Assembly (NCBI RefSeq): GCF_002188635.1 | Contig: NZ_NINX01000026.1 | Coordinates: 30,408-94,407 of the forward strand | DNA length: 64,000 bases | DNA from: Pigmentiphaga sp. NML030171 | GTDB taxonomy: Bacteria > Pseudomonadota > Gammaproteobacteria > Burkholderiales > Burkholderiaceae_B | Direction of reading: 5' to 3' | Shown: positions 45,619 through 53,683 of the stretch, in pieces | How positions within the stretch are numbered: position 1 is the stretch's first letter | Layout of the letters: each line of letters opens with the position of its first letter | Translations under genes and position numbers: made by a program | The notes under the pieces: generated by a model | What the model was told of the DNA's origin: nothing | Databases searched by the model: none | Seen by the model: only the letters and a program-made list of their open reading frames with translations

Positions 45619-46068
45619 TCAGCCCTGGGATTCCTTTTTGGCTTCGTGTTCGGCGATGTTGGCCAGCAGTTCGGCGCCGCGGTTGGCGGCCGAGAGCCCG
45701 CGGAACAGGAAGCACAGGCTGACGACGGCCTGCATTTCCTCCCAGGTCGCGCCGGCGCGGCGCGCGGCGATGCCATGCAGGACGGCGGCGTCGCTCAGGT
45801 CCATCAGCAGCATGCCGAACAGCATCAGCTGCGCCGTTTTCACGTCGAAGCACTTGGGATACATCGCGTGCTCGCGCATTTTTTCCTGCAGGTCCACCAG
45901 CTTGGGATCGAGCGCGCCGGTGACGGCCAGGCGCGCCTCGATGCGGGGCGGGACGAAGCCGATCAGTTCCTGGTAGATGGCGGCGCGCTCATCCAGCGTT
46001 TGTGCGGTGTCGGCGTAGGACCCGATACGGGCGTCGACGGCGGCGCGATCGATGCGTTTGGGAAGCAT
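45619..46068 (-). CDS. Carboxymuconolactone decarboxylase (CMD)-family protein
   Basis: A 149-aa all-helical protein of the CMD/AhpD fold. The pattern ERAAIYQELIGFVPPRIEAR, and AQLMLFGMLLMDLSDAAVLH followed by GIAARRAGATWEEMQAVV, fits the family. The His in VLHGIAARR matches the family's conserved helix, while the CxxC of AhpD peroxidases is absent, so a decarboxylase, lactonase-like or structural role is more likely than thiol chemistry. AGGAG lies 9 bases before the ATG. It is divergent from a GntR regulator and heads a CMD-Bug operon. Confidence 0.78.
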   Translation of the reverse strand: MLPKRIDRAAVDARIGSYADTAQTLDERAAIYQELIGFVPPRIEARLAVTGALDPKLVDLQEKMREHAMYPKCFDVKTAQLMLFGMLLMDLSDAAVLHGIAARRAGATWEEMQAVVSLCFLFRGLSAANRGAELLANIAEHEAKKESQG

Positions 46069-46087
46069 GGGAAAATTCTCCTGGTTG

Positions 46088-46141
46088 TCGATTTTCGTTT
46101 ATATTTATTTAAATCGATTTTATAGTCAATATCGATTTTAT
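46088..46141. repeat. TCGATTTT repeats in a divergent GntR promoter
   Basis: ATCGATTTTAT occurs twice as a perfect 11-bp direct repeat (46113-46123 and 46131-46141), with a further TCGATTTT at 46088-46095. The first full copy sits inside the palindrome AAATCGATTT. All lie in the AT-rich gap between the CMD gene and the GntR gene. This is the expected location of the operator for the adjacent GntR protein. Confidence 0.55.
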
Positions 46142-46156
46142 GCCTGACGCCGGTCC

Positions 46157-46837
46157 ATGAGCACATCCCTGACCTCCCAATTGACCCAGTCGCTGCGCGA
46201 CGAATTGTTGAACGGCACCTTCCGGCCGGGACAGCAACTGCGCTTGAACCAGCTCAGCCAACAATTCAACGTCAGCCTCAGCCCGCTGCGCGAGGCGCTG
46301 TCCCGGCTGGCGGCCGAGGGGCTGGTCATCGCGCAGGACCAGCGCGGCTACCAGGCTGCGCCCGTGTCCGTGCGCAACCACCAGGAGATCACCGAGCTGC
46401 GCACCATGCTGGAGCCGCACGCGCTGCGGATTTCCATGCAGCAGGGCGGCGAGGACTGGGAGGTCGCGGTGCTGGCGGCCCATCACCGCCTGCAACAGGT
46501 CGAGAAGCGGGCCGCTTCCGACCCCGGGGCGCTCGCCGAATGGGAGATCCGCCATCGCGAGTTCCACCTGATGCTGATCGGCGGCGGCCAGATGCCCGTG
46601 CTGGCCCAGTTCTGCGAGAAGCTGCTGGCGTTCTCCGACCGCTACCGCCGCATCTTCCTGCGCGAGCGCCCGCTGGACCGCGACATTCCCGACGAACACG
46701 AGGCCATCCTGCGCGCCACCCTGGACCGCGACGAGGCGCGCGCCAGCGAACTGCTGGCCCAGCACATCGGCCGCACGGCGGCCAATATCGCCATCCTGCT
46801 CGAACAGTGGGAATCCGGCGACGATGCCGCCGCCTAG
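46157..46837 (+). CDS. GntR/FCD-family transcriptional regulator
   Basis: A 226-aa regulator: winged HTH in residues 8-70 (LNQLSQQFNVSLSPLREALS) and an FCD effector domain with IRHREFHLMLIGGG and PDEHEAILRATLDRDEA supplying the typical Asp/His metal-site residues. Divergent from the CMD-Bug operon with an 88-bp shared promoter region full of short repeats, so local repression of that operon and of itself is likely. The stop lies 29 bp before the P-loop gene. Confidence 0.88.
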   Translation: MSTSLTSQLTQSLRDELLNGTFRPGQQLRLNQLSQQFNVSLSPLREALSRLAAEGLVIAQDQRGYQAAPVSVRNHQEITELRTMLEPHALRISMQQGGEDWEVAVLAAHHRLQQVEKRAASDPGALAEWEIRHREFHLMLIGGGQMPVLAQFCEKLLAFSDRYRRIFLRERPLDRDIPDEHEAILRATLDRDEARASELLAQHIGRTAANIAILLEQWESGDDAAA

Positions 46838-46865
46838 GTTTGAGCGGGGTTGTGCCGATGCCATA

Positions 46866-47420
46866 ATGCCTGGCATGGAAATGGTTTTCATCTATGGACC
46901 CGTCGCATCCGGCAAGTTGACCGTTGCACGAGAGCTCGGTCGCCTGACCGGTTTTTCCGTCTTCCACAATCACCTGATTGTCGATGCCGTGGCGTCCGTG
47001 TTCCCCTTCGGTACCGAACAGTTTGTCAGGCTGCGGGAACGCATGTGGCTTGACATGATGCACGAGGCCGCGGTGGCCGCGCGCTCCCTTGTCTTTACGT
47101 TCGCGCCGGAGCCGTCGGTTGCCGAGGGCTTTGCCCTGCGTGCGCGGGACGTCGTGGAAGCCGCCGGTGGCAGGACACGGTTTGTCCGATTGAGCGTTCC
47201 CGCGGCCGAGCAGGAAAAACGTCTGGTCGCGCCGAGTCGTGCCGAGTTCGGGAAGCTGCGGTCGCTCGATCTTCTGCGGGAGTTGCGCGAGCAGTTTGCA
47301 GCGTCCGAGCGGGCCATGCCGGAGCCGCAAGTAGCCATCGATACCTGCACGCTGGCTCCCGCGGACGCGGCTCGCGCGATCGTCAAGGCACTGGCTTTGC
47401 CCTTGGCATCCACCAAATAA
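46866..47420 (+). CDS. P-loop NTPase, shikimate kinase-like small kinase of unknown substrate
   Basis: A 184-aa protein with a Walker A motif at the very N-terminus (MVFIYGPVASGKLTVARELG), HNHLIVDAV and a Walker B-like VFTFAPEP. The size and layout resemble small-molecule kinases of the AAA_33/AAA_18 type. ATG 46866 or 46875 may be the start; both leave the P-loop intact. Codon use is a little less biased than in the neighbours. No operon partner gives a hint to its substrate. Confidence 0.7.
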   Translation: MPGMEMVFIYGPVASGKLTVARELGRLTGFSVFHNHLIVDAVASVFPFGTEQFVRLRERMWLDMMHEAAVAARSLVFTFAPEPSVAEGFALRARDVVEAAGGRTRFVRLSVPAAEQEKRLVAPSRAEFGKLRSLDLLRELREQFAASERAMPEPQVAIDTCTLAPADAARAIVKALALPLASTK

Positions 47421-47422
47421 GA

Positions 47423-47452
47423 AAGGCCCGCGGGGCGAACCCCGCGGGCCTT
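47423..47452. terminator. Bidirectional terminator between convergent genes
   Basis: Perfect 13-bp stem AAGGCCCGCGGGG / CCCCGCGGGCCTT with loop CGAA, between the P-loop gene stop (47420) and the ahpF stop (47476). The tetraloop is very stable; T-runs are short, so termination may be partial. Confidence 0.7.
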
Positions 47453-47475
47453 GGACCGCCAACCCAGCAACGGAA

Positions 47476-49065
47476 TCAGGCGGGCACTGCAGCCGTTTCC
47501 GGCGCATCGGCTTCCACCGACGAGCGGATCAGGTGATCGAAGGCGCTGAGCGCGGCCTTCGCGCCTTCGCCCGCGGCGATGATGATCTGCTTGTACGGCA
47601 CGGTCGTCACGTCGCCTGCGGCGAACACGCCGGGCACCGAGGTCTGGCCCCTGGCATCGACCTCGATTTCCCCGTGCTTGCTCAGCGCCACGGTGCCCTT
47701 GAGCCATTCGGTATTGGGCACCAGCCCGATCTGCACGAAGACACCCTCGAGTTCGATGTGGTGCTCTTCGCCCGATTGCCGGTCCTTGTACGTCAGGCCG
47801 TTCACCTTCTTGCCGTCACCGGTGATCTCGGTGGTCTGCGCCTGGGTGATGACCGTGACGTTGGACAGGCTGTTGAGCTTGCGCTGCAGCACGGCATCGG
47901 CACGCAGCTCGGGGGCGAATTCCAGCAGGGTCACGTGCTCGACCAGGCCGGCCAGGTCGATCGCCGCTTCCACGCCCGAGTTGCCGCCGCCGATCACGGA
48001 GACGCGCTTGCCCTTGAACAGCGGGCCGTCGCAGTGCGGGCAGTACGCCACGCCGTGGTTGCGGTACTCGCGTTCGCCCGGCACGTTCACCTCGCGCCAG
48101 CGCGCGCCGGTGGACAGGATGACCGTGCGGCCCTTGAGCACGCCGCCGTTGGCCAGCCTGACCTCGATCATCTTGGCGCCCGGCACCAGGGCCTCGGCGC
48201 GCTGCACGTTCATGATCTCGACGTCGTAGGCCTTGACGTGTTCTTCCAGCGCGGTGGCGAACTTGGGCCCTTCGGTCTCCTTGACGGAAATGAAGTTCTC
48301 GATCGCCAGCGTGTCCAGGACCTGGCCGCCGAAGCGCTCGGCCACGACGCCGGTGCGGATGCCCTTGCGCGCCGCGTAGACGGCAGCAGCCGCGCCCGCG
48401 GGGCCGCCGCCGACGATCAGCACGTCGTACGGCTCGCGCGCGCTGAGCTTCTCGGCGTCGCGCTGGCCGGCGTTGCTGTCGAGCTTGGCAAGGAATTCCT
48501 CCACGCTCATGCGGCCCTGGCCGAACACTTCGCCGTTCAGGTAGACCGTGGGCACGGCCATGACCTGGCGCTTCTCGACTTCGTCCTCGAACAGCGCGCC
48601 GTCGATCGTGACCTGGCGGATGCGCGGGTTCAGCAGCGACATCACGTTCAGGGCCTGGACGACCTCGGGGCAGTTCTGGCAGGACAGCGACACATAGGTC
48701 TCGAAGGAGAAGTCGCCGTCCAGGTTCTTGATCTGCTCGATCACGTCGGCATCGAGCTTGATCGGGTGGCCGCCGACCTGGAGCAGGGCCAGGACCAGCG
48801 ACGTGAATTCATGGCCCAGGGGAATGGCGGCAAAGCGGATGCCGATGTCCTCGCCGGGGCGATTGATGGTGAAGGAAGGCTTGCGCTCGTCGTCGTCGCG
48901 TCGCTCGATCAGCGTGATGCGTTCCGACAGGCCGGCGATTTCCTTCAGGAGTTCAGCGAGCTCGCGAGACTTGTCGCCGTCGTCGAGGGACGCGACGATC
49001 TCGATCGGCTGCGTGATTTTTTCCAGGTAGGCCTGCAACTGGGTCTTGAGATTGGCGTCCAACAT
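47476..49065 (-). CDS. ahpF: Alkyl hydroperoxide reductase subunit F
   Basis: Flavoprotein disulfide reductase that recycles AhpC, 529 aa. The N-terminal tandem thioredoxin-like domain holds [18 protein letters not shown] (CxxC, near residue 130). FAD binding is [20 protein letters not shown]. The redox pair is [13 protein letters not shown] (CxxC), followed by NAD-binding [19 protein letters not shown]. The C-terminal [20 protein letters not shown] completes the fold. It is 155 bp downstream of ahpC; a hairpin between the two may lower its expression relative to ahpC. Confidence 0.96.
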   Translation of the reverse strand: MLDANLKTQLQAYLEKITQPIEIVASLDDGDKSRELAELLKEIAGLSERITLIERRDDDERKPSFTINRPGEDIGIRFAAIPLGHEFTSLVLALLQVGGHPIKLDADVIEQIKNLDGDFSFETYVSLSCQNCPEVVQALNVMSLLNPRIRQVTIDGALFEDEVEKRQVMAVPTVYLNGEVFGQGRMSVEEFLAKLDSNAGQRDAEKLSAREPYDVLIVGGGPAGAAAAVYAARKGIRTGVVAERFGGQVLDTLAIENFISVKETEGPKFATALEEHVKAYDVEIMNVQRAEALVPGAKMIEVRLANGGVLKGRTVILSTGARWREVNVPGEREYRNHGVAYCPHCDGPLFKGKRVSVIGGGNSGVEAAIDLAGLVEHVTLLEFAPELRADAVLQRKLNSLSNVTVITQAQTTEITGDGKKVNGLTYKDRQSGEEHHIELEGVFVQIGLVPNTEWLKGTVALSKHGEIEVDARGQTSVPGVFAAGDVTTVPYKQIIIAAGEGAKAALSAFDHLIRSSVEADAPETAAVPA

Positions 49066-49173
49066 ATTCGCTCCCTTCGCTCCGTATCTTGTGTTCTCGG
49101 ATGGCGCCCGGCTCGCTTGTGGCGTGCCGGGCGGTACTGCCTTTCTACTGCTTGACTGCTACGTTCCGTGCCG

Positions 49174-49204
49174 GATGGCGGCCCCGCGGCGCGGCGCCGC
49201 CATC
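49174..49204 (-). terminator. Hairpin between ahpC and ahpF
   Basis: 9-bp stem GATGGCGGC / GCCGCCATC with a GC-rich 13-base loop, 17 bp after the ahpC stop. Without a T-run it could act as a partial terminator or an RNA-stabilising 3' end that keeps ahpC message in excess over ahpF. Confidence 0.5.
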
Positions 49205-49220
49205 GAACGGCGGGCGGGAC

Positions 49221-49784
49221 TTAGATCTTGCCGACCAGGTCCAGCGAAGGAGCCAGCGTCTTCTCGCCTTCCTTCCACTTGGCGGGGCAGACTTCGCCCG
49301 GGTGGTTGGCCACGTAGATGGCGGCCTTGACCTTGCGCAGCAGTTCCTTGGCGTCGCGGCCGATGCCTTCGGCGGTCACTTCCACGGCCTGGATCACGCC
49401 TTGCGGGTCGATGATGAAGGTACCGCGGTCGGCCAGGCCCTGGCCTTCACGCAGGACTTCGAAGTTCTGGGTGACTTCCCAGGTGGGGTCGCCGATCATC
49501 GCGTACTTGATCTTGCCGATGGCGGGCGAGGTGTCGTGCCAGGCCTTGTGCGAGAAATGGGTGTCGGTCGAGACCGAGTACACCTCGACGCCCAGCTTCT
49601 GGAATTCGGCGTAGTTGTCGGCCAGGTCTTCCAGCTCGGTCGGGCACACGAAGGTGAAGTCGGCCGGATAGAACACCACCACGGCCCACTTGCCCTTCAG
49701 GGTCTGGTCGGTGACTTCAATGAACTTGCCTTCCTTGAAGGCGGTCGCTTTGAACGGCTTGACCTGAGTATTGACTAGAGACAT
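49221..49784 (-). CDS. ahpC: Alkyl hydroperoxide reductase subunit C (peroxiredoxin)
   Basis: Typical 2-Cys peroxiredoxin, 187 aa, reducing hydrogen peroxide and organic peroxides. The peroxidatic cysteine is Cys47 in [12 protein letters not shown] and the resolving cysteine is Cys166 in GEVCPAKW. The start at 49784 ([11 protein letters not shown]) follows AGAGGAAACC. Upstream lie a perfect inverted repeat (49814-49836) and an OxyR-like site (49854-49890), consistent with peroxide induction by the OxyR encoded at 27617. Confidence 0.97.
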   Translation of the reverse strand: MSLVNTQVKPFKATAFKEGKFIEVTDQTLKGKWAVVVFYPADFTFVCPTELEDLADNYAEFQKLGVEVYSVSTDTHFSHKAWHDTSPAIGKIKYAMIGDPTWEVTQNFEVLREGQGLADRGTFIIDPQGVIQAVEVTAEGIGRDAKELLRKVKAAIYVANHPGEVCPAKWKEGEKTLAPSLDLVGKI

Positions 49785-49813
49785 TGTGGTTTCCTCTCTT
49801 GCTGGGTTGAAAA

Positions 49814-49836
49814 GACGTATATGAATGGTATACGTC
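49814..49836 (-). repeat. Perfect inverted repeat in the ahpC leader
   Basis: GACGTATA (49814-49821) and TATACGTC (49829-49836) form an 8-bp palindrome with a 7-base gap, ending about 30 bp before the ahpC start codon. It may be a second regulator site or a hairpin in the 5' untranslated RNA. No regulator can be assigned. Confidence 0.5.
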
Positions 49837-49853
49837 ACTGGATAATTGATCAA

Positions 49854-49890
49854 ATTGATTGATTCAATATGGTTGATCGTAAAATACTAT
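49854..49890 (-). promoter_or_regulatory. OxyR-like binding site upstream of ahpC
   Basis: On the minus strand the quarter-sites read ATAG-N7-CGAT-N7-ATTG-N7-CAAT, against the OxyR consensus ATAG-N7-CTAT-N7-ATAG-N7-CTAT: 13 of 16 positions with exact spacing. The site ends 70 bp before the ahpC start. It fits a tetrameric OxyR contact; the peroxide sensor itself is encoded in the window. Confidence 0.6.
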
Positions 49891-50027
49891 CGATCATCGT
49901 AGGCGACGGATGCTTCAGGAACGTGTCGGAGCAAGGCGCGGGCACCGTCCTGCGCCGCGCCGGATGGCAAAGGATATGAGGGCGAACCGCCCGTGTACAA
50001 GCGATGTTGCAGTTGGACGTGCCGGGC

Positions 50028-50723
50028 TCAGGACCGCAGCGAAGGCATGCGGCGTGCCGCCGGACCGGCGGCCTCGAGCATGCGTTCCAGCCATTGCGCG
50101 ACGACGTCGCCTTCCGCAAGAACGGGAAAGTCGCTGACGCAGCGCGCCCACTGGAAGCCGCCGAAGACGATGTGGTCGGCATAGGCGGGAGCCTCGCCGC
50201 ACAGGAAGGGCTGGGTCTTGAGCACCAGCCGCAGCGGTGTCAGGCTGGCCCGGAATTCCTCGACGCGGGTGTCGCGGTCGGCGCAGACGGCGGCCACGGG
50301 CATGCCCATGCGCTGCTCGCGGCTGCTGTGGAAGTAGGGCACGTCGTTTTCGTGCAGCGTGGCGGGGATGTCGACCAGCACCAGCCGCGTGAGCCCGGGC
50401 AGTTGCACGGAATCGGCCCAGCTGTTGACGAACCTGGCGATGGCCTGGGCCTGCGGCCCGCCGAACAGCGACGGGGCGTCGGGATAGGTCGCTTCAAGGT
50501 ACAGCGCGATCTGCCAGGAGTCGGGCACGACCCGGTCGCCGTCGACCAGCACCGGCACGCGGCCCTGCCCCGAGAACGCGAGCTTGTCCTTTTCGGTGAA
50601 GCGCCACGGCACGGTTTCCACCTCCAGGCCCTTGTGCGCCAGCGCCAGCCGCGCGCGCCAGCAATAGGGGCTGAAGCGGAAGTCGGGATTGGCGCCGGCA
50701 AGGTCGTACAGGAGTCTGGCCAT
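50028..50723 (-). CDS. Glutathione S-transferase family protein
   Basis: A 231-aa GST: N-terminal thioredoxin fold with FRFSPYCWRARLALAHKGLE (putative catalytic Cys19 or Ser in SPYC), VPVLVDGDRVVPDSWQIALY (cis-Pro and the glutathione-binding Asp-Ser), and an all-helical C-terminal domain. The active-site SPYCWRAR suggests the Beta/Omega type with a cysteine. ATG at 50723 gives MARLLYDLAG. Transcribed away from ahpC; function in stress or aromatic catabolism is unknown. Confidence 0.86.
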   Translation of the reverse strand: MARLLYDLAGANPDFRFSPYCWRARLALAHKGLEVETVPWRFTEKDKLAFSGQGRVPVLVDGDRVVPDSWQIALYLEATYPDAPSLFGGPQAQAIARFVNSWADSVQLPGLTRLVLVDIPATLHENDVPYFHSSREQRMGMPVAAVCADRDTRVEEFRASLTPLRLVLKTQPFLCGEAPAYADHIVFGGFQWARCVSDFPVLAEGDVVAQWLERMLEAAGPAARRMPSLRS

Positions 50724-50828
50724 GGGTGCGGGTCTCGGGTGAAGGCGGGGAGCGACAACTATACCGCCGTGTGCGAGGAACGGGGCTTGCTGGCAGGAGC
50801 GGCCAACCGCACATCGAGTGAGCACATC

Positions 50829-51074
50829 ATGGAATCGAAGAAAGAGGACGAGAAACTGCGCCCGTCGAACGAGCAGGGCGTGGGGCAGCTCGCGTCGCTG
50901 CCCGAAAGCACCGGTGCCGAGGACGGTGCGCCGCCATCCAGGCGGGCCGAGCACAAGCCGGCCACCAGCTACGACGGGTCGCCGCAGCCGGACCCGCGGC
51001 AGGACCGGCCCGGCCTGAGCGCGCCGCAGGACGATACCCCCGCCGTTCTGGAGAAGCGGGAAGGGCCCAAATAG
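50829..51074 (+). CDS. Small hydrophilic protein, function unknown
   Basis: An 81-codon reading frame starting MESKKEDEKLRPSNEQGVGQ, rich in Pro, Glu, Asp, Lys, Ser and Arg and almost free of hydrophobic residues, so it should be disordered. It has no recognisable domain and ends EKREGPK. It is 80 bp ahead of the DUF4142 gene in the same direction and both may belong to a stress-induced group. The assignment as a real gene rests on codon use and spacing only. Confidence 0.5.
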   Translation: MESKKEDEKLRPSNEQGVGQLASLPESTGAEDGAPPSRRAEHKPATSYDGSPQPDPRQDRPGLSAPQDDTPAVLEKREGPK

Positions 51075-51153
51075 GGAACCGCGATCCGATGGCCGGGCTG
51101 CCCGGGTATGCGGATTGCTGAGCCTCCAGGGTCTTCATCACAGGAGAATTGCC

Positions 51154-51693
51154 ATGCATCGATTGCAGACCGCCGTATTGGCCGTTGCCCTGGCGTTCGG
51201 CGCCGGCTCGGCCGCCGCCGCCGATCTTGCCCGCAAGGACGCGCGCTTTCTACAAGATGCCGCGGAAAGCGGACAACTGGAGATCGGCGCCAGCCAGATC
51301 GCCGAGCGCAACGGCTCCCACCCCGATGTGAAGAGTTTCGCCAAGATGATGGTGGACGACCACACGAAGGTGGACGGCGAGCTGAAGACGCTCGCTTCCA
51401 GCAAGGGCGTGCAGCTGCCGGCCGAGCCTACCCGCAAGGTGCGTTCGGCGCTGAGCGACCTGCAGAAGAAGAGCGGCCCTGACTTCGACAAGGAGTACGC
51501 CGACGACATCGCGGTGGACGCGCACGAGGACGCGGTCAAGCTGTTCGAAAAGGCCGCCAAGGACGCCGAGGACGCGGATGTGAAGGCGTTCGCCGCCAAG
51601 ACGCTGCCCAACCTTCAGCAGCATCTGGCCAAGGGCAAGGAACTGCAAAGCCTGATCAAGTCCACGCACGACAACGCCAAGATGAAACGGTAG
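51154..51693 (+). CDS. DUF4142 periplasmic protein
   Basis: A 179-aa exported protein: signal peptide MHRLQTAVLAVALAFGAGSA ending AAA, then an all-helical ferritin-like DUF4142 domain. Typical parts are RFLQDAAESGQLEIGASQIA, SHPDVKSFAKMMVDDHTKVD and KTLPNLQQHLAKGKELQSL. The conserved His residues (DDHTK, DAHED, QQHL) fit the family. Function is not established, but members are often stress-linked. AGGAGA precedes the ATG. Confidence 0.9.
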   Translation: MHRLQTAVLAVALAFGAGSAAAADLARKDARFLQDAAESGQLEIGASQIAERNGSHPDVKSFAKMMVDDHTKVDGELKTLASSKGVQLPAEPTRKVRSALSDLQKKSGPDFDKEYADDIAVDAHEDAVKLFEKAAKDAEDADVKAFAAKTLPNLQQHLAKGKELQSLIKSTHDNAKMKR

Positions 51694-51727
51694 ACATCGT
51701 CCGGGCGGCGCCCCGGGTAAAGGGGCG

Positions 51728-52282
51728 TCAGAACAGGCCCGGCTGGCGGCGGCTCTCGCGCGGCGCCAGCCGGACCCCTTCGTGTTCCAGCAGCCAGACC
51801 TTGCGGTGCAACCCGCCGCCGTAACCGGTAAGGCTGGCGTTGGCGCCGATGACGCGGTGGCAGGGGACGACGATGCTGACCGGGTTGGCGCCGTTGGCCA
51901 GCCCCACCGCACGTACCGCCTTGGGCCGCCCGATGCGGCAGGCGAGTTCGGAGTAGCTGATGGTTTGTCCGACCGGGATGCGCCGGAGTTCGCGCCAGAC
52001 GTCGCGCTGGAAGTCCGTTCCGGCGGTGGCCACCTCGAGGTCGTCGATGGCCGGCAATTCGCCCGCCATGTAGGCCTCCAGGCGCCGGCTGGCCTCGCTG
52101 GGGGTGTCTCTGTCGCGCAGCGCGTAACCCTGCTTGCCGTAGTGATGGCCGAGCAGTTCATGCATGCGCGGCTGGTAGTCTTCCCAATCGACCGCCCGCA
52201 GGCGGCCGTCGCCATCGGTCAGGATGAGCATCTGCCCCACGGGAGTGGGACGGTACTCCACGAACAGCGTCAGCATGGTCAT
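51728..52282 (-). CDS. ogt: Methylated-DNA--protein-cysteine S-methyltransferase (Ogt)
   Basis: Suicide DNA-repair protein, 184 aa, taking the methyl group from O6-methylguanine onto the Cys of the PCHRV motif (IVVPCHRVIGANASLTGYGG, near residue 145). The helix-turn-helix FQRDVWRELRRIPVGQTISY and Arg finger region are present. It lacks the Ada regulatory domain, so Ogt type. The start overlaps the DUF488 stop (ATGA); a second ATG six bases later (52276) is possible. Confidence 0.93.
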   Translation of the reverse strand: MTMLTLFVEYRPTPVGQMLILTDGDGRLRAVDWEDYQPRMHELLGHHYGKQGYALRDRDTPSEASRRLEAYMAGELPAIDDLEVATAGTDFQRDVWRELRRIPVGQTISYSELACRIGRPKAVRAVGLANGANPVSIVVPCHRVIGANASLTGYGGGLHRKVWLLEHEGVRLAPRESRRQPGLF

Positions 52283-52656
52283 GAGGAATGGCGGGCCGCG
52301 CGCAGCAGCGCGTCGCGCAGCACGAGCGCATGGTTGTGGTCCGGGTCCTTCGCGCCGTACAGCAAGGTGATCGGGCGGCCACCGGCATCGCGCAGCAGCG
52401 CGGACAATTCCTGCCGCTGCGCATCGCCGCCGAGCTCGGACGCATAGCGCTGGTGGAACTCGGCCCACCGGTCGGGACGATGGCCGAACCAGCGGCGCAG
52501 TTCGGGACTGGGCGCGAGGTCCTTGGGCCAGGCGTCGTAGACCAGGTCCTCGCGGCGGACGCCGCGGGGCCACAACCGGTCCACCAGGACACGGTAGCGG
52601 CCCGGCGCGACGTCCGCGTGGTCGTAGACCCGGTGCAATTCGATGTCGGGTTTCAT
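52279..52656 (-). CDS. DUF488-family protein
   Basis: A 125-aa protein of the DUF488/YeaO group with the characteristic RVLVDRLWPRGVRREDL, DAWPKDLAPSPELRRWFGH and GGRPITLLYGAKDPDHNHA. Function unknown; often found near stress or repair genes, as here beside ogt. ATG 52656 (MKPDIELHRVYD) is chosen over an upstream TTG. Pirin gene stop lies 12 bp upstream, ogt overlaps downstream, so the three genes form one operon. Confidence 0.85.
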   Translation of the reverse strand: MKPDIELHRVYDHADVAPGRYRVLVDRLWPRGVRREDLVYDAWPKDLAPSPELRRWFGHRPDRWAEFHQRYASELGGDAQRQELSALLRDAGGRPITLLYGAKDPDHNHALVLRDALLRAARHSS

Positions 52657-52667
52657 CTCGGTGTTTC

Positions 52668-53543
52668 TCAAGCCAGGCGGCCGTCGCGAAAGTCGCTCAG
52701 CGCCTGGAAGATTTCCTGCTGGTCATTCATGACGAACGGTCCGTACTGCGCGATGGGCTCGCGCAGCGGGTGTCCCGCGATCAACAGCGCGCGTGCCGGT
52801 CCGCCATGCGCGGCCAGGACGACGCCGTCGGCCTCGGGCGTGTTGGCCAGGATGGCCATGCGGCCGGACTCGATCCGGGTGGCGCCGATGGCGACACTGC
52901 CTCGATACACGTAGACGAAGGCATTGTGGCCGGGAGGCAGGGGCTGCCGGAATTGCGTGTCTGCCGGCAGGTGCACGTCAAGGTAATACGGGTCGGTGGC
53001 GGGACGGGACACGGCGCCTTCGACACCGTGGCTGCGGCCCGCGATGACGGTTGCCTCGACGCCCGAGGCGGTTCTGGCGCGGGGCAGGTCCGCGGCCTGG
53101 AAATCGCGATACCAGGGCGTCGACATCTTGTCGCGCGCGGGCAGGTTCAGCCAGAGCTGGAAACCTTCCATCACGCCTTCTTCCTGCTGCGGGAGCTCGG
53201 AGTGGATCACCCCCCGGCCCGCGGTCATCCATTGCACGCCGCCGTTCTCCAGCAGGCCCTCGTGCCCGGCGCTGTCCCGGTGGCGCATGCGGCCCGCGAT
53301 CATGTAGGTGATGGTCTCGAAGCCGCGGTGCGGATGGTCGGGGAAGCCCGCGATGTAGTCCTCGGGATTGTCGGTGCCGAACGCGTCCAGCATCAGGAAC
53401 GGATCCAGGCGGCGTTGCAGGTGCTGGTCGATGACCCGGGTGAGCTTGACGCCGGCGCCGTCCGACGTGGCGCGCCCGGCCACGATGCGTTCGACGTCGC
53501 GGGGGTGGTCGACCGTTTCGGAAGCGGCGAGGGGGGTGGGCAT
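52668..53543 (-). CDS. Pirin-family protein
   Basis: A 291-aa bicupin. The N-terminal cupin has metal ligands in FPDHPHRGFETITYMIAG (HxH) with the third His in GVIHSELPQQEEG and the nearby Glu, as in pirin/YhhW quercetinases. The C-terminal cupin contains FVYVYRGSVAIG. ATG 53543 has AAGGAG seven bases upstream and gives MPTPLAASETVD. Bacterial pirins can have quercetinase activity or bind partners such as PDH E1; the actual role here is unknown. Confidence 0.9.
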   Translation of the reverse strand: MPTPLAASETVDHPRDVERIVAGRATSDGAGVKLTRVIDQHLQRRLDPFLMLDAFGTDNPEDYIAGFPDHPHRGFETITYMIAGRMRHRDSAGHEGLLENGGVQWMTAGRGVIHSELPQQEEGVMEGFQLWLNLPARDKMSTPWYRDFQAADLPRARTASGVEATVIAGRSHGVEGAVSRPATDPYYLDVHLPADTQFRQPLPPGHNAFVYVYRGSVAIGATRIESGRMAILANTPEADGVVLAAHGGPARALLIAGHPLREPIAQYGPFVMNDQQEIFQALSDFRDGRLA

Positions 53544-53683
53544 GATGGACTCCTTCATAGCCATCCAGCATAGATCCAAGTTGGCGAGGGGGGCAAAACA
53601 CTCGCGCTTGCTCTTGAAAAGGCGTCCCCCGATAATAGGGTTAAATGAAACAAATTGATAAATAAGCAACCGGGGGTATCGAA

